Source: Rhytidiadelphus loreus
Lineage: Eukaryota; Streptophyta; Bryopsida; Hypnales; Hylocomiaceae
NCBI GenBank assembly: GCA_947034895.1
Contig: OX344762.1
Coordinates: 18,394,760-18,458,759, forward strand
Direction of reading: 5' to 3'
Length of the DNA stretch: 64,000 bases
The notes under the pieces were generated by a model. It was not told where the DNA came from and made no database searches. It worked only from the letters and a program-made list of their open reading frames with translations. Position 1 is the first letter of the stretch. Each line of letters starts with the position of its first letter. A program made the position numbers and the translations under genes. This document shows, piece after piece, positions 1 through 10,119 of this stretch.

Positions 1-4
1 ATAA

Positions 5-546
5 GAGCATCGCCAGCCCCCGGCACTAAGAGCATCCCCACCAACATGTTCTCTATCCCCAAACTAGTCAACCTTGACTTTATAGGGATGAGACCTTGCG
101 AGTTCTCTATATGAGCTCCAATATAGGAAATTGGGCCCAACTCTTACCAAGTTCTCTATAAATTTGGGGTAGAGATCTTGTTTCGAGACCGGTGCACGCA
201 AGCTTCTGTGTCCCCATCTCCATCTGAGGTCCTCTCTTTAAATTTTTAGGGATATAGAACAGATTGGTGGGGATGCTCTAAGTCCTAGACGTTTTCTGCA
301 AAACGCCAGGCAAGCCATGCCTGCCCGCCCAAAAAATATAAAAGGAGCCTCCTCTATTGAACCGATTTTTCGGAATTTCTACATTTCCTGAAGTAATTCG
401 GGTCCTTTGATTGCAAATATGAGTTCATAATTTCAAAAAATAAAATTGTGTAAAAAATAAAAAATTTCAGTGTTTCCTACGAGCAGGGGCAGGCGGCGTT
501 TTGCAAAAAACGTCCAGGACTTAGTGCCGAGGATCGCCAACGGCAA
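5..546. mobile_element. Inverted-repeat element A1, interrupted by a Tourist-like MITE in its left arm
   Basis: Left arm (about 11-29 plus 279-308) and right arm (about 497-546) are inverted copies around GGCACTAAGTCCTAGACG and GTTTTCTGCAAAACGCC. The interior at 395-470 carries a core (TTTGATTGCAAATATGAG) that recurs at 15.2, 17.4, 22.0 and 35.2 kb, so this is a member of a dispersed non-coding family. The left arm is split by the MITE at 30-278, while the right arm keeps the uninterrupted sequence. There is no coding capacity. The outer boundary is uncertain because it lies at the window edge. Confidence 0.6.
30..278. mobile_element. Tourist-like (PIF/Harbinger-type) MITE, 249 bp
   Basis: The terminal inverted repeats begin GAGCATCCCCACCAA and end TTGGTGGGGATGCTC, extending imperfectly to about 30 bp. 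They are flanked by a direct TAA at 27-29 and 279-281, the TWA duplication typical of PIF/Harbinger elements. Removing the element and one TAA gives GGCACTAAGTCCTAGACG, which matches the opposite arm of the host element. It has no ORF, so it is non-autonomous. Confidence 0.8.
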
Positions 547-559
547 GCCAAACAACCCC

Positions 560-1830
560 AGTGTTGTTGGATGAAAAGTGTGCAATAAATGCTTGACATC
601 ACCAAAATATTATTTTCAACACGGAAAAAAATTATTTTGCAATTTTTCCGGGGACTACAATTTTGTTAAAACTACTTTTTTTCCACAAATAATTCATTGG
701 ATTAGCAACAATAAAGATTCTTTTTGCTTTGGGCCACTAGGAGTCTTGTGGTTGGTTGGAAAGACAAAAATAGCAAGTTGAACTAGTGGAACAAATAAAT
801 AGTTATTGTAATGAAATGATGTCCTTATATTTTCCCAAGATCATGTTTCTCTATACTGCTAAAGATGCTCTAACTCTACAAGAACTACTTTATTGCCCAC
901 TATTCTTTGCTTACTTCTATTCCCACTACAATTCTATGTAGCACTTGAAGACTAATTGGTGGTTAACGTTGTATTGATTGTATCAAGGGATTATACCTAA
1001 AAGAAGAGGCTCTTGAGAAATGCATTGACCAAATGGAGGTATGCAAAATGTGAATGGCAATGGTGAAGGTTGCAAAAGAGGAGGAAAAATAGCAAAGCAA
1101 ACTATTAGCAAAGAAATTGAAGAAGGATAAGAGAGCTAAGAAGAAGTAGGATCATGATGCTCAATGCACAATGGAAAAGGCACAAAAAGTGTTGCGAACA
1201 AAAAACTAAACAAAACACAAAAGATAGTCACCACTCAAGTATGCAAGAATAATTAATAAGTGTGTATTCAAAGAAGTATTTAAATATAAGCAAGGAGATA
1301 AAAAGATGAATAGTTCTTTTCTCCTATTTGTCTAAAATATTCACTAGTTGATTAACCTCCTATGATGAGCTAGTGAGCGTATAAGATAATATATTTATTT
1401 CTTGATAGAAAGCAATGCAATTGGCAATTAAAAGGTTAAAGAAGTTAAAAGAAAAAGTAGGATTGAATCCATCTTCAACTACATTGGCAACACCAGTTTA
1501 CTCAACAGCTACAATCACCCAAGTCACTCAACCCCCTAGTGCTTCACACTCCATGGCCTTGAAGAAACAAGATGTCACTTTAGCTAGTCTTTCCTTACCA
1601 TGGATGCTAGAGGGTAGGTCTTGTATCTCTAAAAATCTAAATGCCCTTGATGTCTCCATCTACAAATTGATTTTGCATGCATCATTTGATTGCATTGACA
1701 TTCATTACCGTCAACATCTAGCAAGTTTAGCACTAATCAAATGAATTATTAAAAGTCAAAAAGAAGCTATCGGCATCCATTCTCAAATTCATAATAATTT
1801 GGCTTTTAGAGATTCAATTTGTTTTATATG
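560..1830. other. No recognisable gene
   Basis: This is AT-rich sequence. A 109-residue open frame at 1415-1744 (+) starts with a basic segment (KRLKKLKEKVG) but resembles no family I know, and nothing around it suggests a promoter or exon structure. I see nothing else to annotate. Confidence 0.5.
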
Positions 1831-1935
1831 TTTCTTAAGCATGAGTCCCTCTTTTAACTTGAGAAGACAAGTTCTTTATATAAGTAGGGTGGTAAGAGGT
1901 AAAACAACCTATGTGGAATATGTAGATTAGAATTT
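1830..1935 (-). repeat. Family F repeat, copy F0 (reverse orientation)
   Basis: Read on the minus strand this carries the same block as 8.3, 39.7, 59.9 and 63.8 kb: a pyrimidine-rich segment with TACCACCC, then ACTT followed by a TATA-like motif (TATATAAAG). It is broken off about 12 bp before the start of the G1 element, so G1 probably inserted into or beside an F-bearing element. Confidence 0.5.
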
Positions 1936-2010
1936 GTAGGAGCTCAATGTGAGCCCCCAATTTGTCACTAAGGACTCATAGTTTTCTTTTTTTTAGATTA
2001 TTGCATTTAA

Positions 2011-3253
2011 CCCCTAAAGGACCAAGGCCATTTTTCTTGCTAGAAAATACTCAAAACTGCCATATCTATAGCAAGGAGTAAAAAAAAACTAAATTGTATT
2101 TTTTTTTCATATCTAACCATAGGATCTTACATCTAACTAGTATGAGAGTGTGTAGAAAAAATTTCAGAATTTTTGTCCACTCAGATTGCAAGATATTTGT
2201 GTTTACAGTGGAAAAAACAAAATTTTCAGCACATTGTGGGCATTAGATGTTTTCTGGGGGGTGGGGAGGGCCGTTTCGGGCCTGTTCCCGACTCTGATCC
2301 CCCCCAGCAGTTTCAGGGAACAGCCATTCCCGAGCCATTCCCAATAGAAAATTTTTGAAAAAAAAAAAAAAAAAAAATTTACATTCTTGAAATGAGAAAA
2401 AAAACAGATTAAAAATTTTCATTTTTTTTTCTGAAAAAAAAAATTAAAATTTGCCGATGTGGCAGTCGCTCGACCACATCAGCAGGCAGTTTGCAGCAGT
2501 TCCCAAGGCCTGATAACTCGCAACCCTCCACAATGCTGAAAACCCATCTAATGACTAGATTTTTTGACTTTGAACATTTTTAACTTAAAATTTTTGCACT
2601 ATAGAGTTTTGAGCTTTAAATATTTATGGTGGAGAATTGAGTTGGGAGTCTAGGCAAAAAAAAAGATTCAAAAAAAAATTAATTATCATTCTTAAAAAAA
2701 TTGTTGAGTAGAAGTAGTTATGAGATAGAAGGAAAATCTAAAATATTCATATATTTTAGATGGAATTAAAATGCACTAATTCCAATGGTGAGATTGTTCT
2801 AGCAAGTAAATCAGAATATGCAAAAAAAATGAAAAATTTGAAAAATTGCATTCAGGAATGAATCCTATAAGTTATTTTTTTCAAGAAGATGCTCTAACTA
2901 CCCAAAAAACAAGAATGTCCATAACTTTCTCATAACATATCCAAATGAAATGAATCAAAGCTTTCCAAATAGGAAAAAATATAATCTATGAGAAAAAATA
3001 ATATTAAAAAGAAAATTCAAATTTTTGTCCATTTTTTTTGGCTGCCCGAGCTACCCGCCGTCCCCTCTTTTGAGCTTATTTGATCATAACTATTGTTCCC
3101 GGGCACCGATTGTGAAAAAAATTATATTCCCACGAAGCTAATCAACTTTTCTACCTCCAAAAAAAATTTAAAAAAATTAGGAGAAAATTTCAGCCCATAG
3201 GTACCTGCCTGAAAATGCATTTGTCTCTTGAAGGGACAATGGTCTTTTAGAAG
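2011..3253 (+). mobile_element. Inverted-repeat element E1, inserted in G1
   Basis: The left end is CCCCTAAAGGACC preceded by TTAA (2007-2010). The right end is GGTCTTTTAGAAG followed by TTGA (3254-3257), a decayed copy of the same repeat. G2 lacks the element and shows a single TTTAA at the matching place. Related copies are at 36114-36690 and, inverted, at 63091-63330. E1 contains C1 and about 330 bp of further sequence not seen in the 36 kb copy. It has no coding capacity. Confidence 0.65.
2241..2553. mobile_element. Inverted-repeat element C1, nested in E1
   Basis: The ends are CATTAGATGTTTTC and its inverted counterpart GAAAACCCATCTAATG. The interior has poly-A/T runs and a GATGTGGCAG...CCACATCAG inverted pair that recurs in the other C copies. 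It splits the E sequence after CACATTGTGGG. The inverted E copy near 63.1 kb continues through this point without it. No target-site duplication can be identified. Confidence 0.6.
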
Positions 3254-4461
3254 TTGAAGTCATAATATTATACAAAAAGCCCTCAAAAGAGTGTAGAACC
3301 AAAATAGGTATGTCACATGCCAATATAGATTTTGGTCATAAATAGCTTTTTATCCTTAGAACACCCCCACAACCCACTTGTACATAGGTTAGAACCACAA
3401 AGTAGTGGGAATCAACCGGCTTATAGGGAACTTACTCGAAATAGCCTAAAATCTAATGCATGTGACCATGCTTGGCTAAATTGGTCCTAGGAGAGATAGA
3501 AGGATCCTTACATAGATCTCCAAAGATAGGTTCTAGTTTCCCCATTCCATTGACGCAATATTAGAAACCCTAATTGTTAGCATGCAGATGTCATTTTTTC
3601 AAGATACGCCACACCAAGGAATCTACGGCCACCAAATGGTGCTATAGGATCAGAAGTATGTCAAGAAGTCAACAGCTAAATCAATTCGCCAAGATTCTCT
3701 CACATGTGAAAGATTCTCTGATTGTCTATAATTTAAGGAGGGTCGGTTTTTATCTTTGTACCGACCGTACACAAGATTGACACAAAGCTTAGCGCACTTC
3801 TTGGAAAGTTCCATAAGAGGTTCCCCAAGAAGTTTCGGAATTTTCTGACTTGCAGAGACACCATTTCTGGATAGTCAACCGTTTAAACTAATAAGCAAAA
3901 ATTCACAGGAAAATTACGGATTGCGGTAAAATCTCACTAAAAATCAAGTTAGCTTCTTTTATGTTAATAACGCACCCCAACAAGTTTGAAGTATTCTAAT
4001 AGCGGGAGGTAGCCAAATCACCAACATTCTTCCAAATACTGAATATGGTGGGACTTTTGTGGAATTGACTGCCATCCTGGGAGCACACGAAGTCGAAACA
4101 AAGTCATCAAGGGGTCTTTTCTTACTCCCTAGGTCCCTCCTGACAACCCTAGCTAGTTGCCCTAGTCAAAAAAGGTAACCTCCAAAAGTTAGATTTTTAC
4201 CATTTTACTAATTCTAGTTGGCATTGGTTGTCGATGAGTTTTTGCAAGAAAAACAAGGGGTAAGATGTGTTCCAACCTAAAAATGGTCTTCTAAAGCCAA
4301 TGGCACAATCCATTTGCGATTTGGAGTTGAACCCCAAAAGTTAGAGTTAAGGACCAGCGTAAAAATCCTAATGCGGTGAAAATCCTAAAAAATAAGGATG
4401 AAAATCTAGAATGATAGGGTTACCTAAGTTAGAAAGGGAGGGGAAGGGTGTCCTAGAACAG

Positions 4462-4469
4462 TATAAAAG
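4462..4469 (+). promoter_or_regulatory. TATA box of element G1
   Basis: TATAAAAG precedes a pyrimidine-rich leader (CACCCTTCTTCCTCTC). The same arrangement is kept in G2 (minus strand, near 43090) and G3 (48072), which argues for a conserved LTR promoter rather than a chance AT-rich hit. Confidence 0.5.
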
Positions 4470-5496
4470 GTCACCCTTCTTCCTCTCAAAACACCCCCTT
4501 TCTTGTACTTGGAACCGTTGGTCTTACTTTGTGTGAAGATTTTGGCCTTTTATTGGCCAAAATTCTTGAGCCGTGCCTTTTAGCTTCGTTTGGAGTTGTT
4601 GTTGGTGTTTTCCAAGGAGTATAGAGGACTTTGGGGGTCCCTCTACAGCTTGTTGTTATGTTGATTTTTGAGTGTTTACATCTTTTTTGTTATAAGTGTC
4701 TCATTGAGTTGGTCATTCCTTGTTGTTCCCTTGAGTCTTCACATGTAATAACCCTAGAGTTTCCCTCCACCGTACTTTGGCAATGCCACTTTGGAGGGCT
4801 TCTAGTTCATTGTGTGTCTTGACAAACTTTGTATTAACTTACTACTAATTTCTAGTCATTTCCATGCTTGCCACTAATCCAAGTCTTATTTGTTGTATTG
4901 AGTCGAACCCCTTTTATCCTAGCTAGGAAAAGAGTAGGGTGGTTCCTTTTTGGATAACAAAACTCTACTTTTCCTAGCCAGTTTAAGTTTTAGATTGTGT
5001 GTTAAATCCTTTAATCAGCGGAGCTTTGAACACCAAGGTCTAAGAGAAAGTTCTAGATTTGGTGTTAAAACCAACCTAGCAGCTTGTCATGGGATTACTA
5101 CAAGGGTTCATTCCAAAGTTTAGTCTCCAAAACATCTTGGAGGCAAGTCAAAGTTTAGTGTCCAAAATTAGGAAGGTGTTCCTTTTCGTCCCATTTCTTT
5201 CTCCAAGTCATACATAGTCAACTACACCATTTTTCCTCCTTGTTAGCTTTTGTTTTGTTTTGGACTCCAATGCCCCAGTAGGACCAAGCACAGTCCAAGT
5301 GTCGGGCCCTAGCAACAGCCGGGCACTGCAACACCAGGCATCCAAGACACCGCAGTAGTCGGGCACTAGGCCAGGTACCACAACACCAAGCACCTAGCAA
5401 CGCTGGGGCCAACAATTTAGATTCTTTTCTCCTTTTGGGGGGGGGGGTTGGTTTTCTTTACAAAAAAACGGGGAAAGGGAACAAAATAAAAAGATA

Positions 5497-5808
5497 GAAA
5501 GATAGGTTAGCATAGAAGGGGGAGGATAGATTAGTATAGAAGGAGAATAACACATTAGAATAGAAGGAGGATAGATTAGTATAGAAGGAGAAAGATATAT
5601 TAACATAGAAGAAGGAGGATAGATTAGTATAGAAGAAGAAGGACAGATTAACATAGAAGAAGGAGGATAGACTAGTATAGAAGGAAAAAGATATATTAAC
5701 ATAGAAGAAGGAGGATAGATTAGTATAGAAGACAAAGGATAGATTAACATAGAAAAAGGAGGATAGACTAGTGTAGAAGGAGAATGATAGATTAGCATAG
5801 AGAAAAAG
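5497..5808. repeat. Tandem array of 48-bp units, each two 24-bp halves, inside G1
   Basis: Alternating 24-bp halves of the types GAAGGAGGATAGATTAGTAT and GGAGAAAGATATATTAACAT, each followed by AGAA, repeat for roughly six units with point differences. Because 24 and 48 are multiples of three and the unit lacks stops on the minus strand, the array creates two overlapping open frames of 134 and 136 codons that are not believable genes. G2 has a different array (41-bp unit) at the equivalent position. Confidence 0.8.
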
Positions 5809-6181
5809 AGAGGGAGCTAGCAAGGAGGGCACCTCCACTCTACCACCACCACCTTCTCCTCTCTCCAATTACTCAACAAGAACATCCATGTGAGCAAGCA
5901 CAATGAATGAGAGGTGAAGGAGAGAGAAAAAGGCCTAGATAGGGAGAGTGGAGATGATAGAAAGAAATCCTAAGAATCCCCCTCCACCATTAAGATAAAT
6001 TGACGTGTAAGAGGGAGGCATAAGAGGTGGTTAGCCCTTATTTAGAACTACGTAAACAAGTTGGTGAGTGACCAACTACCTCAATCAATGGGGCACATAG
6101 GTTGAGGCAGAAAGAAAAGGAGGAAAGCTAAAAGAAGAACCAACCCTTCTTTCGCAACTATAGAAATTGTTGTCAAGAAAT

Positions 6182-6340
6182 ACTTGATCAACAGGTGGGC
6201 CCATCCTCGCGATTTGCAATGGTAGAAGAGGGGGACTTGATCAACAGATAGGCCCATCTTTGTGATTTGCAATGGTAGAAGAGGGGGACTTGATCAACAG
6301 ATAGGCCCATCTTTGTGATTTGCAATGGTAGAAGAGGGAT
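6182..6340. repeat. Tandem repeat, 3 copies of 53 bp, inside G1
   Basis: Three consecutive units begin at 6182, 6235 and 6288 with ACTTGATCAACAG and contain GATTTGCAATGGTAGAAGAG. The second and third are nearly identical and the first is more diverged. No such array was noticed in G2, so it partly explains why G1 is longer. Confidence 0.8.
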
Positions 6341-7063
6341 ACTTAACCAACCTAATCATGGATCTCCATGCTAGGGTAAGATCTTAACTCTCCTCCCTAA
6401 ACCAACCCAATAGGGGATAATTACTAGGTAAGGCTGAGAGCTTGGTGCTAGGAGGACATAGGTCAGGTCAAATTTGAATGAGTAACCTTAGAGTAGACAT
6501 CAAGAGGTCTCCAAAAACATAAGACATATAGGAATCGGAATTAGGGTGTAAAAGATATAGATGGATGAAGTTTAGGGCCTGAAACAAATGAACCTTGGGA
6601 ATTCTCATCCATCCAAGTCGGAACTTGAATTTAGCTAGATCATAGGAAGTCAGGTCTGTAGGTCAAATCTCCCCATTTGGAATTAGGAGCTCTTAGAAAA
6701 CCGTGGATGAAGTTCAGAGGGCCAACCGGCCAAAACTTCATCCGCCCATAGCTTTCTATTAGAGTGTCCAAATCAGGCGAGTTTTAGGTTTTTAGAAATG
6801 GCGTGAGACAAGATTTTACTTTAAGTGGATAGAGAAGCCTTGAGCACAGAACTTCATAGCATAGCAATTAGTATAGGAAGTAGCCAATTCTAGTCTCGTA
6901 GGAATCGCATTTAGAAAGACAAACATAGGATATTAGCAAAGATCCATTGCTTGGAAGGCACAATGGACCGACGTTAGGCATCCAGTAGGATAGGAAGTTA
7001 CTATAAAACTAGAACCTGGTTGTGTTCGCCTATTTACCAAGGGTGGATAAATAAGTGCCCACA

Positions 7064-8330
7064 GTCAACCGTTCATAGTCAAAGTCAAAAGTATAAATTG
7101 TGCTCAAATACTAAAAGAATTTTTTTCTTCGTCTTACCCAAGACAAACAATGTCCACAACAGAATAGACAAATGTCTACAAGGACATCAAGATGTCAAAG
7201 ATGTAGATTGTGGTTTAGGGTAGATTTTAGTGGAAGTTGCACATAATAGTGGCAAATTACAATGAAAACAAGTTGGTGCTACCATTGAATTTGAAATTTT
7301 TCCTAATATGGCTAAGGACATATTGATGTTTTCAAGATCATCAAGAAAAATATTAATTGCCACGTCAACTTTGTTGACCCATTTTCACTTTGAGTAATTA
7401 CATAGAAATTACTACGATCGATCTTAGATAAAACAATTGCTTAAATTAAAAAAGCGAAACATGCAGCCATAGAGCAAAATTTGGGGAAAAAAATATGATG
7501 TGGCATCAAATACTACTGACGTGGCATGCTGCATCCGCATAGCAAGTCGACACTATACATATTTAATGATGTTTTTAGAGACTTTAGGACATTTTTAAAG
7601 ACATCGACAGAGATTTAGGAGACATAGATTGAGACGTTATGATGTTTTTTAAGACATTGATGGGCACTTGAAGACATTTTGGGAGACATTACCTAGAGCA
7701 AGATTCTCATCATCTTCATACAAATGTGAACTTCTACCTGATACTATCCAACATGCGTTTTATGACATTCACTTGAAGGAAAGACTTTCAATGAGCAATG
7801 CAAGATGTCTTTTCAAATGTCTAGCAACCTATGACATGACCTAATGCCATCTTTTGCACAACATGAACGTCCATCACTTACAATTTTTGTGTATGCTATA
7901 CATAGTGATGCATACCAAAATCGTACATAGTCATTGTTATTGTCTTCTTTAGCGTGAGCAGAAAACATCTCACTATGGATTTCAATGGAAAAAATATGGA
8001 TGTGGAATAGCACTTGAACACAACATGGAACAAAAGGTTTGAAACAAGATAGTTAGTGCATTTTCTAGAGAGAATCAATGTGATAAACTATCTTTGCAAT
8101 ATTAATAAGAAAGTTCTAGACAACGCAAGGTTTAGGATAATTGAGAAAATCATACATATGTTTCATATAAGCAATCCTAAACATGACAGTGATATCAAAT
8201 ATACATCACACGCAACATCGAGCACCACTGCCTTTGTTCCCTAATGAATGTTTGGAAGAAATTGGTATCCCTTGAGAAGACATAGCGTTGGACAACCCAC
8301 TCTATCTTCTTGATGTTTGTATATTGTCCC
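7064..8330. repeat. Degenerate repeat-rich DNA (family J), no gene
   Basis: Short recurring words around GATGTTTTTAGAGAC, AAGACATT and GATGTCTNAAA appear here, at 8.88-9.06 kb and at 39.2-40.3 kb. They look like subterminal or internal repeats of a decayed DNA transposon. No conserved protein frame was seen. Confidence 0.4.
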
Positions 8331-8800
8331 CACTTGTAACACAATTCTTGCATTTTACATATCCTGAATAGTTTGTCTCACCTCTTACCACCCCACTTGT
8401 ATAAATAGCTTGTCTTTTCATCCCTACATGTATGTAATAAGTAGCCATTAGATGGGAATCAGCTGCAACAGAGGGTTGTGAATTCCCCAACGTTCCCCAA
8501 CGCTAGAAACTCCGCCATGCAAGATGCTGATGTGGTCAAGAGTCGACTACATTAGCAAATATTAAAAAATTATTTTTTTAATATTATTTTTTAGATTATT
8601 TTTTTAATATTTAAAGAAAACTGTATTAATTTTTTTTTTTAATTTTTTTTTTCCAAGCAATTCAAGTTGGTTCCCAACAACGAGGACAACCTAAAACGAC
8701 CCTCCCATAGGGTTGAATCCCATGTAATGTTTGGAATCCATGTGACATATTTTCCAAATACAATGTATGGTATATTGTATACTTAGGATTTTTTTTTGCA
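8330..8800 (+). repeat. Family F repeat, copy F1, split by element C2
   Basis: ACCACCCCACTTGTATAAATAG near 8388-8409 is the shared F block with a TATA-like motif. The homologous sequence resumes after C2 at 8730 (TTTGGAATCCATGTGACATA) and runs into a GTATGGTATATTG-rich tail like those near 39.8, 60.0 and 63.9 kb. Joining the two sides restores the F consensus without gain or loss of bases. Confidence 0.55.
8446..8729. mobile_element. Inverted-repeat element C2, nested in F1
   Basis: The ends are CATTAGATGGGAATC and GAATCCCATGTAATG. The interior is poly-A/T with GATGTGGTC...GACTACATTAGC, the family's internal signature. It is inserted in F1 between TAGC and TTTGG. Intact F copies at 39.7 and 59.9 kb have the same length across this point, so no bases appear to have been duplicated on insertion. 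Confidence 0.65.
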
Positions 8801-9580
8801 TTGGATTAAATCATATTAAACATATGAAGAGGTGTGTATGATGAAATATGTATGTCCAAGTGTTCATCACAAAATGATTGGAGGTTGAAGTTGATGTCTT
8901 AAAAAATGTTAGAATGTCTAAGTAGATGTTCTTAAAAACATCTCACAAAACATCTAGATGTTTGAGATGACATCTCAAAAAATGTTTGGATGTTTGAGTT
9001 GATGTCTCTAAAATTAATTATGAAGTTTTTAGATGGCAAATACGGAATGGCAAGACATTTTGTTTGCATTGGATTAGGGTGGTTTTCCATCTATCCCATC
9101 CATGTCATTTTTTCCATTGCCACATTATGGACGAGATAGATGGAAAAAATTTGTTTGTAGCAACTACAGGGGAAAACTTTCACTGCTCCATCCGAGGCTC
9201 CATTGACCCATGTTTTTTTGGATATCGGAAACATTTAGATGTCCGCCAAATTCGAAACTATGTTAACAATAGGATCAAATTGAATTCGGTTCTTTGAATA
9301 AAAGAAGTATTGCATGACCAAATGATTTAGAGGAGCACGCACAGCCTCGAAAAGGGTCTGTGGAAATACATCGCTAATTTTTTATTTTTGATGTTTTTCT
9401 GCATGTCTTCCAAAATCCAAAATTTAGACATCTACATAGACATTAATTTTAAAAACACAACATTCCGACGTAGAATACAGCGATAAAAAAACATTGTTTT
9501 CTTTTTAGTAAAAGTAGAATTCTAGACCTCATTTAGTCTTAGTAGAACAACTTTTCTTTTAATTTTTAACCAAAGTTAAT
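8800..9580. other. No recognisable gene
   Basis: AT-rich sequence with family J words (AAAAATGTTTGGATGTTTGAG at 8.97 kb). A 77-codon frame at 9064-9297 resembles nothing I know. Confidence 0.4.
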
Positions 9581-9582
9581 GT

Positions 9583-10083
9583 AGGAAATCAAGTCAAATT
9601 TCAACTCCAAAACATGTTTGAGATTTCAAGCCTCCATTCAAAAGTTATGGACAAAGTTTAGAAAGGGGTTGGAAAGGAATTTCCTTTGACATTTTCAAAC
9701 ATTCTCTCTAAATTCCATTAGATGAGATTTTGGGGTCCCAGAGGGCCGTTTCAGGGCCATTTCCCCGGTAGTGAAAGAACGCCACTATTAGATTTATTTA
9801 TTTTTTGAAAAAAAAAAATTAAAAAACTAAAAAAAAATTCTAGTCTTCAAATGCAAAAAAAAATTCTTTTTCTTTTTTTTCAATTTTTTTTTGTAATGAC
9901 GTGGCAGTTTCCATGCTACGTCAGACAGCTGTCGCGTTGCGCTAGGAACGCCATTTCGGCGATTTCAGCACTTGGGAACTCACGGACCTCTACAGGAGCT
10001 GAATCCCATCTAATGTATCTATAACTTGTTTTGGAGTCTTGAAATCATAAATGAGTATCTGAGATGAAATTTAGCTTGATTTA
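9583..10083. mobile_element. Foldback element whose centre is occupied by C3
   Basis: The left arm (about 9583-9635, AAATCAAGTCAAATTTCA then GATTTCAAGCCTCC) is the inverted counterpart of the right arm (about 10025-10083, GGAGTCTTGAAATCAT then TGAAATTTAGCTTGATTT). Weaker similarity extends outward on both sides. It has no coding capacity. Confidence 0.5.
9716..10015. mobile_element. Inverted-repeat element C3
   Basis: The ends are CATTAGATGAGATTTTG and GAATCCCATCTAATG. The interior holds poly-A/T runs and TGACGTGGCAG...GCTACGTCAGACAG, the inverted pair shared by the family. The flanks TTC and TATC show no duplication. It is non-coding. Confidence 0.65.
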
Positions 10084-10119
10084 CCAATTTTTCTTAGTTC
10101 AAAATTCTACTTTGAACAC

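Larger units (their letters stand above)
1948..7063 (+). mobile_element. Giant LTR-like element G1 (TG...CA), with nested insertions
   Basis: It starts TGTGAGCCCC and ends GTGCCCACA, so the ends are TG...CA with a short inverted repeat. The flanks are CTCAA on the left and GTCAA on the right, a 4-5 bp target-site duplication with one mismatch. Along most of its length it matches G2 (40512-44340) in inverted orientation. It holds a TATA box (4462-4469) followed by a pyrimidine-rich leader, as an LTR promoter would, and no retroviral-type protein reading frame. Without the nested E1 element it is about 3.87 kb. The best reading is a solo LTR or LTR-derived non-autonomous retroelement, but family assignment is not possible without internal domains. 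Confidence 0.65.

Noticed and set aside
1415..1744. 109-codon forward frame
   Set aside because: No family resemblance and no supporting gene structure in repeat-rich DNA.
5394..5868. Two overlapping minus-strand frames of 134 and 136 codons
   Set aside because: They lie in a tandem array whose 24/48-bp period is a multiple of three, so long frames arise without coding selection. The peptide is a monotonous repeat.
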